A DNA stretch of 31,688 nucleotides from JBALVT01 sp047612385 (lineage in GTDB: Bacteria > Pseudomonadota > Gammaproteobacteria > Pseudomonadales > Halieaceae): positions 1 to 31,688 of the forward strand of contig JBLGAR010000048.1 in the NCBI GenBank assembly GCA_047612385.1. Reading direction: 5' to 3'. Under the pieces are notes generated by a model, which made no database searches, was not told where the DNA came from, and was given only the letters and a program-made list of their open reading frames with translations. Each line of letters begins with the position of its first letter. Position 1 is the first letter of the stretch. The position numbers were made by a program, and so were the translations under genes. Positions 1 through 7,681 of this stretch are shown here, one piece after another.

Positions 1-173
1 CCGCTGCCACGGATCGCAGCTTCCATCGCGTCCAACATTGCATCTGTCGCCGGCACGCCCGTTAAACGATCGTGAATACGTTTTGCCTGCTCGCGAGGAT
101 CCGCATACGACAGGCCAGATATCATAAAGAAGCACACGCAAAATGTGCTCGTTATTTGTTTGCCAAAGTCCAT
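1..173 (-). CDS. secreted protein of unknown function, N-terminal fragment
   Basis: Only the first 57 codons are in the window; the gene runs off the left edge. The ATG at 173 has an AGGGG Shine-Dalgarno about 9 nt upstream. The product starts MDFGKQITSTF, followed by a hydrophobic stretch and SYA-DP, a typical signal peptidase I site near residue 25, so it should be exported. The mature start (REQAKRIHDRLTGVP, then an alternating ATDAMLDAMEAAI helix) resembles N-termini of periplasmic proteins I have seen near cytochrome genes in marine gammaproteobacteria, but I cannot name a family. It diverges from the diheme lipoprotein gene at 457 across a 283-bp gap, so the two may be co-regulated. Coding potential is clear; function is unknown. 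Confidence 0.7.
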   Translation of the reverse strand, partial: MDFGKQITSTFCVCFFMISGLSYADPREQAKRIHDRLTGVPATDAMLDAMEAAIRGS

Positions 174-456
174 CAACCAGGCCCCTAAAATGGCAGATCA
201 CTAATCGCTGATCAGCCAAACCTCGTTACCGCGGGGAGGCGGGTCCCACGTTTAAATATCCCCCAAACTATGAAACATCAGACTGCGCTTGGAGGTGTTC
301 AAATACCCGAAATAGTGTGTCTTTTTTATATTGCAAACCGTATCACAATCGGTTCAGAATAGATGGGAAATGGAGAGAAATCCAATAACATATTGTTTTT
401 TATGACATTTTCACACACGTTATGCGCTTTTTAGTATAATAACCACAGGTAATAAC
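174..456. promoter_or_regulatory. divergent intergenic region with candidate promoter
   Basis: This AT-rich gap separates two divergent secreted-protein genes. A perfect TATAAT lies at 435-440, 16 nt before the first possible start of the plus-strand gene, but I find no good -35 at the right distance. Two symmetric sequences could be operators: AACCG (336-340) with CGGTT (350-354) around a 9-nt spacer, and the 10-bp palindrome GCTGATCAGC at 207-216, close to the minus-strand gene. No small ORF is convincing here. Confidence 0.4.
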
Positions 457-3273
457 TTGGTGATGCGTATTTTTAGCCCCGAATTGAACATAGTGCGAAC
501 CGTTTTTGGAAGCCTTTTGGCGCCGGCAATTTTGCTCGCTTGCACAGGGGGTGGCGGAGACGGAGGCGGCGGTAATGTTACTATTTCAACTGACAGCCAA
601 GGGCAAGATCCGGTCGTTTTGGAGATCCCTATCGCCTACATCAAAAGGCCGTTGCCAGAAGAGCCTGTCGACTTGCGAGATCCACTTGAATTTGAGCACG
701 GAGCAGAACTTTTTCTTAAAGATCGGTCTGCCGCTAGCTCCGAAGAAACCAACATCACAGCACTGATTGCCGCGATTGTGGCTGCCGAAGAAGGGGTTGA
801 AGCGGAAGAAATCGCGATCGATATTAAGGGTCTGGAGAGCTCCTTCGATGGCAACACGCTCGTTTTTGCCGTGCGGGCCGTTCCAGAACCCGTAGAGGAT
901 AATTTGGAACTAACAACCTGGAATCTGTGGACCCTGGATCTTGAAACAATGGAGCCACAGTATCTAATTCCGTCGCGAATAAAGCGTAACGAGGGGGTCG
1001 AGGCTGGAGGTGGACAAGATATAGCCCCTCATTTCCTGACCGATGACCGCATCGTTTTCAGCTCTACCCGACAAGTGGCGAGCCAGGCGCGGCAATTGGA
1101 TGATGGAAGAGGGCAAATCTTTGCAGCACTGGATGAAGATGGAGACGATCCGGCAGCGGTACTGCACATCTACGACCCACAGCGCCGAAATGCAGAGTTT
1201 CAGCAGATATCGTTTAACTTGAGCCACGACCTTGATCCTACGGTGCTTTCAACCGGAGAAATCATCTTTAGCCGCTGGAACAACACCGGCACAAATCACA
1301 TCAGTCTTTACCGAATCAATCCCTCGGGCCTGGAGTTATCACCTGTGTATGGCTACAACAGCCAAGGTAGTGGGACACAAGGCACCGCGGTGGAGTACAC
1401 CCAGGCCCGAGAATTAGATGACGGCAGGCTCGTCAGCGTAGTGAAATCCTTCCAGTCTGAAACCTTCGGAGGAGAAATTGCCATTATAGACCCGGCGGGT
1501 TTTGCCGATATTGACCAGCCTATTTGGGAGAATCAAGGCACCGGCGGCATGGGTCAGGAGCCATTGACCGACACTGAAATCAGAACTGATGGCCTGCTGT
1601 CCAGCGGAGGACAATTTGGTTCGGTTTACCCCCTTCGGGACGGCACCGGCCGCTTGCTAGTGAGCTGGAGTGACTGTCGCGTGGTGGATGAAAACACCAG
1701 TCCCAACGGCGAACCTACCCCCGCCGATTTTTTACCTTGCAAGCTTCAACCGGACAATACCGAAAGCGCCCCTCCAGTCTACGGGGCCTGGGTGTACGAC
1801 CCGATCAATGATACCCAGCTTCCGGTCGTGCTAGCCGAAGAAGGTTTCATGATTACTGAAGTGATAGCGGCCGAACCCAGAGACTTTCCCGAGGTTGTGG
1901 CCAACCCTCTGACTTTTAACGCCGACCTTGCAATTGAGGCTAAAGGGCAGCTGTCCATCAACAGTGTTTACGATCTGGATGGTGTGGATAATTCGCCTGA
2001 GGGCATCGCACAGCATTCCCCCCCGGGCAGTGCAGCTTTTGCCCAGCGGCCAGCGAGATTTTTGCGCCTGATTCAACCGGTGCCAATACCCGATCCAGAT
2101 GTGTTCGAGATTCCCGACTACGCTTTTGGAGTAAGCCAGGCATTCTCTTTCCGCGAAATAGCGGGCTATGTACCGGTTGAACCCGACGGCTCGGTTGCGG
2201 TAACGGTTGCCGCGGACCAACCGTTTACCTTTAGTGTGCTGGATGAAAAGGGACGACGTATCGGACCGCGACATAACTACTGGTTGCAGCTTGGACCTGG
2301 AGAGGTGCTGCATTGCACGGGCTGCCACAGCAACAGTGACCCGCGGCCCCACGGTCGGTTAGATTCGCAGCCTCCGTCTTCGAACCCAGGAGCACAAGCA
2401 CTTGCAACGGGAGCGAATGGCTTTCCAGGAACAGACGCGTCAGACCTGTTCGCCACTGAAATCGGTGAGAGCATGGCTTCGGTATGGGACTTTCATCGCC
2501 CTTTAGGTAATGAAACCGCCGCCACCAGAGATCTTTCGCTTGCACCGAGCTACACCGACCAGTGGAGCGGCCCCGGAATCACACCTGATGCCGACATATT
2601 GGATCGCGAATACGATCCAACTTGGACCGACATCCCGACGGACAAACCTATAATAATCAACAATCTCGATCCTAGCAGACCGAGCAGAATCGTGATCAAC
2701 TACATTGATCATATACATCCCATTTGGGAACGCGTAAGAACGGCAGTGAATGACGGCAGTGGAAATCTCATCGACAACTGCGCTGGTTGTCACACTACAG
2801 TCGGCGACACGATCGTAGCGGCGGGGCAATTAGATTTAACGTCTGCCCCTTCCATGCTGGATCCAGATCACTATCGCTCCTATCGCGAAATGTTGGATAA
2901 CGATACGGAACAATGGATAACGGTGGGCGGCGCATTGGCAGAACGCCAGCGTGTCTGTACCGAAACAGATGAGGACGGAAATATTTTAACCACAACCGAA
3001 ACCCTGCCCACCGGCGATAGAATGCGCGCCGGTACCGCCAACGGCAGCAACGGTTTCTTTGCCTGTTTTGAAGGTGGCGACTGCGGGCCCAATATGGCGC
3101 CGGCGCTTCCCGCCTCTTGCACCGAAGATGGCGGCATTGCCGTCCCAGCAACCAACAACACGATCAATCATATCGGCATGCTCAGCGCCAGTGAATTGCG
3201 CCTGGTTTCAGAGTGGTTGGACATTGGTGCTCAATATTACAACAACCCGTTCGACATCAGGCTAGCCGAATGA
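457..3273 (+). CDS. HzsA-like diheme c-type cytochrome lipoprotein
   Basis: A 938-residue exported protein. The N-terminus has a lipobox (LLAC, Cys29) followed by a Gly-rich linker, so it is a predicted lipoprotein. Residues about 120-560 contain beta-propeller-like repeats (for example LSHDLDPTVLSTGEIIFSRW), matching the middle region of hydrazine synthase alpha-like proteins. Two CxxCH heme c motifs follow: CTGCH at 620-624 and CAGCH at 775-779. The family is named after the anammox enzyme, but most members occur in non-anammox bacteria with no known substrate, so hydrazine synthesis should not be inferred. TTG 457, GTG 460 and ATG 463 are consecutive possible starts; AGGT at 447-450 is best spaced for the first two. 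It leads a plus-strand run of barrels, TlpA, DUF4266 and DUF3570. A role as surface electron carrier or oxidoreductase is inference. Confidence 0.85.
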   Translation: MVMRIFSPELNIVRTVFGSLLAPAILLACTGGGGDGGGGNVTISTDSQGQDPVVLEIPIAYIKRPLPEEPVDLRDPLEFEHGAELFLKDRSAASSEETNITALIAAIVAAEEGVEAEEIAIDIKGLESSFDGNTLVFAVRAVPEPVEDNLELTTWNLWTLDLETMEPQYLIPSRIKRNEGVEAGGGQDIAPHFLTDDRIVFSSTRQVASQARQLDDGRGQIFAALDEDGDDPAAVLHIYDPQRRNAEFQQISFNLSHDLDPTVLSTGEIIFSRWNNTGTNHISLYRINPSGLELSPVYGYNSQGSGTQGTAVEYTQARELDDGRLVSVVKSFQSETFGGEIAIIDPAGFADIDQPIWENQGTGGMGQEPLTDTEIRTDGLLSSGGQFGSVYPLRDGTGRLLVSWSDCRVVDENTSPNGEPTPADFLPCKLQPDNTESAPPVYGAWVYDPINDTQLPVVLAEEGFMITEVIAAEPRDFPEVVANPLTFNADLAIEAKGQLSINSVYDLDGVDNSPEGIAQHSPPGSAAFAQRPARFLRLIQPVPIPDPDVFEIPDYAFGVSQAFSFREIAGYVPVEPDGSVAVTVAADQPFTFSVLDEKGRRIGPRHNYWLQLGPGEVLHCTGCHSNSDPRPHGRLDSQPPSSNPGAQALATGANGFPGTDASDLFATEIGESMASVWDFHRPLGNETAATRDLSLAPSYTDQWSGPGITPDADILDREYDPTWTDIPTDKPIIINNLDPSRPSRIVINYIDHIHPIWERVRTAVNDGSGNLIDNCAGCHTTVGDTIVAAGQLDLTSAPSMLDPDHYRSYREMLDNDTEQWITVGGALAERQRVCTETDEDGNILTTTETLPTGDRMRAGTANGSNGFFACFEGGDCGPNMAPALPASCTEDGGIAVPATNNTINHIGMLSASELRLVSEWLDIGAQYYNNPFDIRLAE

Positions 3274-3295
3274 ATGCAGTGATGCCGATTCGGCT

Positions 3296-4075
3296 ATGAA
3301 TAACAACATGAAAATTTATCTCGGGGGCACGAGATCTCTCTCCATTTTTGCATGGATGGTTTACGCATTGGCCCTGCACAGTACTCAAAGTTTTGCGGGC
3401 GAGGTTTACTTTAAATCTACGGTTGTAGAACCGTATATTGAAATGCGCACTCACCCTGGGCGGGGCTATCCAATTTTTTATGTCGCAGAACGAGGAGAAG
3501 TGGTCGAGCTGCTAAAACGCAAAACCGATTGGATTAAAGTTCGAAACACTCGCGGTGTCGAGGGATGGGTAAACGTCGACGAAATCGGCCGGACCATAGA
3601 CTCCATGGGCGCACCACTAAACTTAAAGAGCCCTGATTTAGAGAGTTTCAGCAACCGCACCTGGGAGTTTGGTGTGATGCTAGGCGACTATGACGGAACC
3701 GACGCAGTCACTGCATACGCCGGCTGGCACTTCACCAAAAACTTATCTCTGGAGCTGGCCGCGACTGAAAACTTCGGTAACTTCTCAGACGGACGAATGA
3801 TCACCGGAAGCATTGTGCATCAAATGTTTCCAGACAAACGCTACTCGCCGTTCCTCACACTAGGCGTCGGAGTACGGGAGACGAATCCCCGCTCTTCCTT
3901 GGTGTCTACCGAGGATCGCACTGACAACACTGCAAGCGTTGGGGCAGGAATGCGAATTCACTTAACGCGACGGCTGATGCTCAGGCTGCAATACAAACAC
4001 TACGTAATACTAACTGATCGCGATGATGACGAAGAGGTGGATGAATGGAAGATTGGAATAAGCGCCTTCTACTAG
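3296..4075 (+). CDS. SH3-domain outer-membrane beta-barrel protein
   Basis: 259 residues. A signal peptide ends at SFA-GE (about residue 34). Residues about 35-95 look like a bacterial SH3 domain: EMRTHPGRGYPIFYVAERGE, a Lys/Thr-Asp-Trp-Ile-Lys-Val strand, then RGVEGWV. From about residue 120 come alternating strands typical of a small 8-strand barrel, ending in IGISAFY with a C-terminal aromatic as outer-membrane proteins require. Bacterial SH3 domains often bind peptidoglycan or peptides, so the protein may tie the wall to an outer-membrane barrel. It lies 22 bp after the diheme lipoprotein gene and overlaps the next barrel gene by 31 bp, so all three are probably translated together. The barrel part resembles its neighbour, suggesting duplication. 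Function is unproven. Confidence 0.8.
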   Translation: MNNNMKIYLGGTRSLSIFAWMVYALALHSTQSFAGEVYFKSTVVEPYIEMRTHPGRGYPIFYVAERGEVVELLKRKTDWIKVRNTRGVEGWVNVDEIGRTIDSMGAPLNLKSPDLESFSNRTWEFGVMLGDYDGTDAVTAYAGWHFTKNLSLELAATENFGNFSDGRMITGSIVHQMFPDKRYSPFLTLGVGVRETNPRSSLVSTEDRTDNTASVGAGMRIHLTRRLMLRLQYKHYVILTDRDDDEEVDEWKIGISAFY

Positions 4076-4689
4076 CAGGTGCGGCCGTGTGCGCATTCGC
4101 CGGTTCTTGCCTTGCGGAAGAACAACCGGAGCAGGTACAGATAATCAACCCGGAAATTGACCGGCGCGAGATAACGACAGATGCCATCGACACTGAAGAC
4201 TTCGAAGTTGGGGCCTATGTTGGAATTTTAAGTATTCAGGATTTTGACAGCGAAGTGGTGTATGGCGTTCGCGCCGCATGGCACGTCACCGAAGATTTCT
4301 TTTTGGAAGCAAACTATGGCGCTTCCGAGGGAGACCTCACCAGCTTTGAAAAACTCAGTGGGGGAGCACCGCTGTTTGGCGATGACGATAGAGACTACAG
4401 CTTTTACAATCTCAATTTGGGCTGGAACGCTCTGCCCGGTGAAGTGTTTTTGTTCGGCAAACGCGCGTTAAAGTCTGATCTTTACTTTGTGGCGGGCGTG
4501 GGCAGCACAGAATTTTTAGGCGATAGCTGGTTTACCGTGACAGTGGGCGCAGGCTACCGGCTGATTCTAAACGATTGGATAACCTGGAGAATTGATGTTC
4601 GCGATCATATCTTTGACCGCGACACCTTTGGTACTGACGACACAACTAACAATATCGAGCTGAGCACTGGGATTACTTTGTTTTTCTAG
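4045..4689 (+). CDS. outer-membrane beta-barrel protein
   Basis: 214 residues with a signal peptide (MEDWNKRLLLAGAAVCAF, cleavage near CLA-EE). The mature protein is a run of amphipathic strands (FEVGAYVGILSIQDFD, VVYGVRAAWHVTEDFFLEAN, DLYFVAGVGSTEFLG, ITWRIDVRDHIFD) ending in STGITLFF, a classic C-terminal barrel signature. It matches the small myxobacterial-type OMP-beta-barrel family. The start lies inside the preceding gene, with GAAGAGGTGG at 4031-4040 as Shine-Dalgarno, so translation is coupled. The strand pattern parallels the C-terminal half of the SH3-barrel protein upstream, which makes the two likely paralogues. A passive pore or scaffold for the neighbouring redox proteins is possible; no catalytic motif is visible. 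Confidence 0.8.
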   Translation: MEDWNKRLLLAGAAVCAFAGSCLAEEQPEQVQIINPEIDRREITTDAIDTEDFEVGAYVGILSIQDFDSEVVYGVRAAWHVTEDFFLEANYGASEGDLTSFEKLSGGAPLFGDDDRDYSFYNLNLGWNALPGEVFLFGKRALKSDLYFVAGVGSTEFLGDSWFTVTVGAGYRLILNDWITWRIDVRDHIFDRDTFGTDDTTNNIELSTGITLFF

Positions 4690-4712
4690 AAAACCGGCTA
4701 TTTGGGGAGAGA

Positions 4713-5213
4713 ATGATGGGGCGTTTATTTATAAAACGGTTACTACTGATATTACTAATAGCGGCAACGCCGATGTCATTTGCTGCGGTCTCTAGCGGCC
4801 CGGCGGGCAACTTTACCTTGAAGACCACCGATGGACAAAACATCAAGCTCAGTGAGTATCGAGGGCAAGTTGTCCTGATCAATTTTTGGGCTTCCTGGTG
4901 CGGACCCTGCCGCCAGGAAATGCCCCACCTGGATGCTATACACAAGAAATACGAACCCCTGGGTTTTACTGTTTTCGGAGTTAACGTAGAACAGAATCGA
5001 GAAATGGCGGAAAAGATTCTACGCGATATCCCCGTCACTTTTCCTGTCCTATTTGACGATGACAACACCGTAAGTAAGCTCTACGACGTAGACGCTATGC
5101 CCGTCACCGTTTTGGTAGGCAGGAGCGGAGCAATACGATTTATGCACAAAGGCTATAAGCCCGGCTATGAGGAAGAGTATGAAAAACAGGTTCGCGCGCT
5201 TGTCAGAGAATAA
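4713..5213 (+). CDS. TlpA-family periplasmic thioredoxin
   Basis: 166 residues. A signal peptide or N-terminal anchor (residues about 7-24) is followed by a thioredoxin fold with the active site WCGPC (Cys63 and Cys66), the lead-in QVVLINFWASWC and the cis-proline loop MPVTVLV (Pro130). TlpA/ResA proteins reduce disulfides outside the cytoplasm, often for cytochrome c maturation or metal-site assembly. The full set of family motifs is present, so it should be active. Two ATGs are adjacent (4713, 4716) after a GGGGAGAG Shine-Dalgarno. It ends 4 nt before the DUF4266 lipoprotein gene, whose product has a C-terminal Cys-Gly-Cys, and sits downstream of a diheme protein. Either could be its client; this is inference. 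Confidence 0.9.
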   Translation: MMGRLFIKRLLLILLIAATPMSFAAVSSGPAGNFTLKTTDGQNIKLSEYRGQVVLINFWASWCGPCRQEMPHLDAIHKKYEPLGFTVFGVNVEQNREMAEKILRDIPVTFPVLFDDDNTVSKLYDVDAMPVTVLVGRSGAIRFMHKGYKPGYEEEYEKQVRALVRE

Positions 5214-5217
5214 GCCA

Positions 5218-5445
5218 ATGCGATTGATAAGGAGCCTCGCTGTTATATCGTTAGCAATGCTATTTTCAGCTTGCAGTGCTATTGAGCCCTGGGTGAAACC
5301 CTACGAACGACAAAATCTCGCTGACCCGATAATGAGTTTCGACCGAGATCCAATCGCAAGTAGCTACAGCCATCACGTCTATCAGTCGCGCGAGGGCGCA
5401 CGCGGTGCAGAAGGTGGCGGAGGTGGCGGCTGTGGCTGCAACTAG
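5218..5445 (+). CDS. DUF4266 small lipoprotein with Cys-Gly-Cys tail
   Basis: 75 residues from ATG 5218; an in-frame ATG at 5167 would place the start inside tlpA and bury the signal sequence, so I reject it. The N-terminus is a lipoprotein signal with lipobox FSAC (Cys19), then AIEPWVKPYERQNLADPIM, the recognisable DUF4266 core. The protein ends in six glycines followed by CGCN (Cys72, Cys74). DUF4266 has no established biochemical function. The paired cysteines could bind a metal or form a reducible disulfide, and the thioredoxin gene 4 nt upstream makes that idea attractive. The last codons overlap the start region of the DUF3570 gene, and the GGCGGAGGT encoding part of the Gly tail probably serves as that gene's ribosome binding site. 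Confidence 0.88.
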   Translation: MRLIRSLAVISLAMLFSACSAIEPWVKPYERQNLADPIMSFDRDPIASSYSHHVYQSREGARGAEGGGGGGCGCN

Positions 5446-6577
5446 CAGACTAATTGTTCTCTTAGCCTTTTGCGCTGCTACAGCGCAGGCGGCCGTCCTG
5501 CCACAAGAGCGGGCAGACGCTATGTTTCACTCCTATGACGGCGGTGGAATAACGGTGGATGGACCGTCCCTGCTGGTGCGCAAGAATTTCAAGGAGACGC
5601 TTTCTGTCAGCGGTAATTACTACGTCGACAATATCAGTAGCGCATCAATTGATGTACTTGCCAGTGGCGCAAGCCGGTACTCCGAGGAGCGAACAGAGTA
5701 TTCCGTGGGCGCCAACTACTTGTACAACAAGAGTATCTTGAGTGCTGGCTACACTAATAGTGACGAAAGCGACTACCAGGCAGAAACATTTTACTTTGGA
5801 ATCAGCCAGGACTTTTTTGGAGATCTGACCAACATTACTTTCGGCTACGCCCTTGGTGACGACGAAGTTTTCCAAAATGGCAACGACGAGTTCGCGGAGG
5901 AAATCACGCGGAATACCTTTCGTACTGCTGTGAGTCAAATTGTTACGCCGAATCTAATTATGGCCCTCAACTACGAATTAATTACCGATGAGGGATTTCT
6001 CAACAATCCCTATCGAAGCTACCGGTTTTTAACCGATCCACTGGATCCGGGCGCTGGCTTCCAGCTGGCCCAAGAAGTGTATCCAGACACGCGCACCAGC
6101 GATGCCATCAATATCCGCTACATGTACCATCTTCCCTGGCAGGCAAGCACCGGGGGTAGCTATCGCTATTTTACTGACGACTGGGGTATCGATGCTCACA
6201 CTGTTCAATTTAGCTATACGCATGTTGTGTACGAAAACTGGACAGCTGAATTCAAGTATCGGTATTACCAGCAAACCGGCGCAGATTTCTACAGCGATTT
6301 ATTTCAGGTTCCCTCGCAGGATGAAAAGGATTATCGGGCGAGAGACAAGGAGCTTAGCGATTTAGACAATCACACAGTGTCGCTAAATCTGAGCTATGAA
6401 AGGCCTGTCAACATTCAGTGGATAGATAAGGCAGCGGTCTCTTTTCAGTGGGATAGAATTTTCTTTAGCTACGACAACTTTACAGATCTGACAAACCCCA
6501 ATACCGTTGTGGGCGAAGAAGAGCTCTATGATTTTGAAGCGGATGTTTTCAAATTGTTCTTCACTATTTGGTACTAA
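5432..6577 (+). CDS. DUF3570 outer-membrane beta-barrel protein
   Basis: 381 residues from GTG 5432. This start has a GGAGG (5419-5423) 8 nt upstream and gives a clean signal peptide (VAATSRLIVLLAFCAATAQA). GTG 5405, 5414 and 5423 are in-frame alternatives. After the signal the protein is almost entirely alternating beta strands (EYSVGANYLYNKSILSAGYT, HTVSLNLSYERPVN, FKLFFTIWY) with a C-terminal Tyr, so it is a large outer-membrane barrel of the DUF3570 family. Near the N-terminus it carries ASGASRYSEERTEY (SGAS at 78-81), a DUF3570 landmark that partly resembles the SGA[S/T] site that ApbE modifies. DUF3570 and DUF4266 genes usually travel together with TlpA and ApbE genes. The 3' end overlaps the convergent apbE-like gene by 14 bp. 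Confidence 0.9.
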   Translation: MAATSRLIVLLAFCAATAQAAVLPQERADAMFHSYDGGGITVDGPSLLVRKNFKETLSVSGNYYVDNISSASIDVLASGASRYSEERTEYSVGANYLYNKSILSAGYTNSDESDYQAETFYFGISQDFFGDLTNITFGYALGDDEVFQNGNDEFAEEITRNTFRTAVSQIVTPNLIMALNYELITDEGFLNNPYRSYRFLTDPLDPGAGFQLAQEVYPDTRTSDAINIRYMYHLPWQASTGGSYRYFTDDWGIDAHTVQFSYTHVVYENWTAEFKYRYYQQTGADFYSDLFQVPSQDEKDYRARDKELSDLDNHTVSLNLSYERPVNIQWIDKAAVSFQWDRIFFSYDNFTDLTNPNTVVGEEELYDFEADVFKLFFTIWY

Positions 6578-7574
6578 GCAATAGCTCCTGGGAGTAGTGC
6601 AGTTTTCCCTGACCATCGATAATAATCGCATCGATGCCGGGAAGACTGTTTATCAGCTCTAAACCCCGCTCAACCCCCAATACAAAACTGGTTGTAGACA
6701 ATGCATCACTGTCTATAGCCTTTGTCGCTATAACGCTGGCACTTTGCACCTGGCTCGCGGAGCGGCCAGTTTGCGGATCCAAAATATGGTGATACCGCAC
6801 GCCGTCAGTCATAAAAAACCGCTCATAGTCTCCCGAGGTGGAAATGGCAGTATCGGCGAGAGGAACCACAACGGCGTACTCGTCCTTGTTGCGCGGATGA
6901 CGAATGCCGATCACTCTGGGCCTATTGCCTAGATCACCCAGGATTCGGCTATCGCCGCCGGCGCCAACAACGGCGGCAACCACTCCGGCGCGGCGCAATA
7001 TGTCGACTCCAGCGTCAACAGCGTACCCTTTGGCGATTCCGCCCAAATCAATCTGTAGCCCTGGCCTTGAAAAAAACAAAGTGGATGCTTTCGGATCGAG
7101 GATAATCGCCTGATAATCGATATTGGTTTTATCTGCGTTTAGCGTTTTTTCGTCTGGAGACCGACCCATACGATAATCGTAGTGTTGGCCCACCGAAGCG
7201 AAGCTGATATCAAACGCTCCATTACTCAAACGCGAGTAATACAAAGCTTTGGTAACGACCTCCATCACTTCAGGCGTTGTAACGACTGCGCGATTTGCCG
7301 CTTCGCGGTTAATCCGCGACAATTCGCTCTTGGGGTTCCAGGGGTTCATCATCTCGTCGAGGCGCTGCACCTCGTCAAATACCTGACGTATGACTTTCTT
7401 ACCCGATTCGATATCGTCTGCCCACAGCTCCACCGTCACCTGGGTTCCCATCAATTCGCGCTGATCTTTTAGCCATTCGCCCCTGGCAACATTAGCACCT
7501 GCCAGGGCAAGCACCATCGCAAGAGCAACGCTACGGCCAATTTTTAAAGAAAATCTCTTCACCTTCAGTTTCAA
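6564..7574 (-). CDS. apbE: FAD:protein FMN transferase (ApbE family)
   Basis: 336 residues. A signal peptide (cleavage near ARG-EW) sends it to the periplasm. Family motifs are in order: MGTQVTVELW near the mature N-terminus, the GGIAKGYAVD nucleotide-binding loop, GAGGDSRILG, and DALSTTSFVLG with the Asp and Thr residues that hold magnesium in ApbE. ApbE takes FAD and attaches FMN covalently to Ser/Thr of exported proteins. No NqrC, RnfG or FMN-binding-domain gene lies in this window; the physical partners are the DUF3570/DUF4266/TlpA genes, which it faces convergently. Its target may be one of them or a protein elsewhere. The ATG at 7574 is 107 bp from the divergent hydrolase gene. Confidence 0.93.
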   Translation of the reverse strand: MKLKVKRFSLKIGRSVALAMVLALAGANVARGEWLKDQRELMGTQVTVELWADDIESGKKVIRQVFDEVQRLDEMMNPWNPKSELSRINREAANRAVVTTPEVMEVVTKALYYSRLSNGAFDISFASVGQHYDYRMGRSPDEKTLNADKTNIDYQAIILDPKASTLFFSRPGLQIDLGGIAKGYAVDAGVDILRRAGVVAAVVGAGGDSRILGDLGNRPRVIGIRHPRNKDEYAVVVPLADTAISTSGDYERFFMTDGVRYHHILDPQTGRSASQVQSASVIATKAIDSDALSTTSFVLGVERGLELINSLPGIDAIIIDGQGKLHYSQELLLSTK

Positions 7575-7681
7575 CTCCCAAGAATGAGCAGATACAATAC
7601 TGTGTGGACGCTGATCATAGCACCGGAAATAATTGTGATTTCATCGAATGGACTTGTCACAACAACATACGCAGGGCAATC

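Noticed and set aside
457..3273. Hydrazine synthesis by this organism
   Set aside because: Only an alpha-like protein is present; the other anammox subunits and context are absent, and this family is widespread outside anammox bacteria.
5167..5217. Longer start for the DUF4266 lipoprotein
   Set aside because: It would lie within tlpA and put 17 charged residues before the lipoprotein signal; ATG 5218 gives a standard signal and lipobox.
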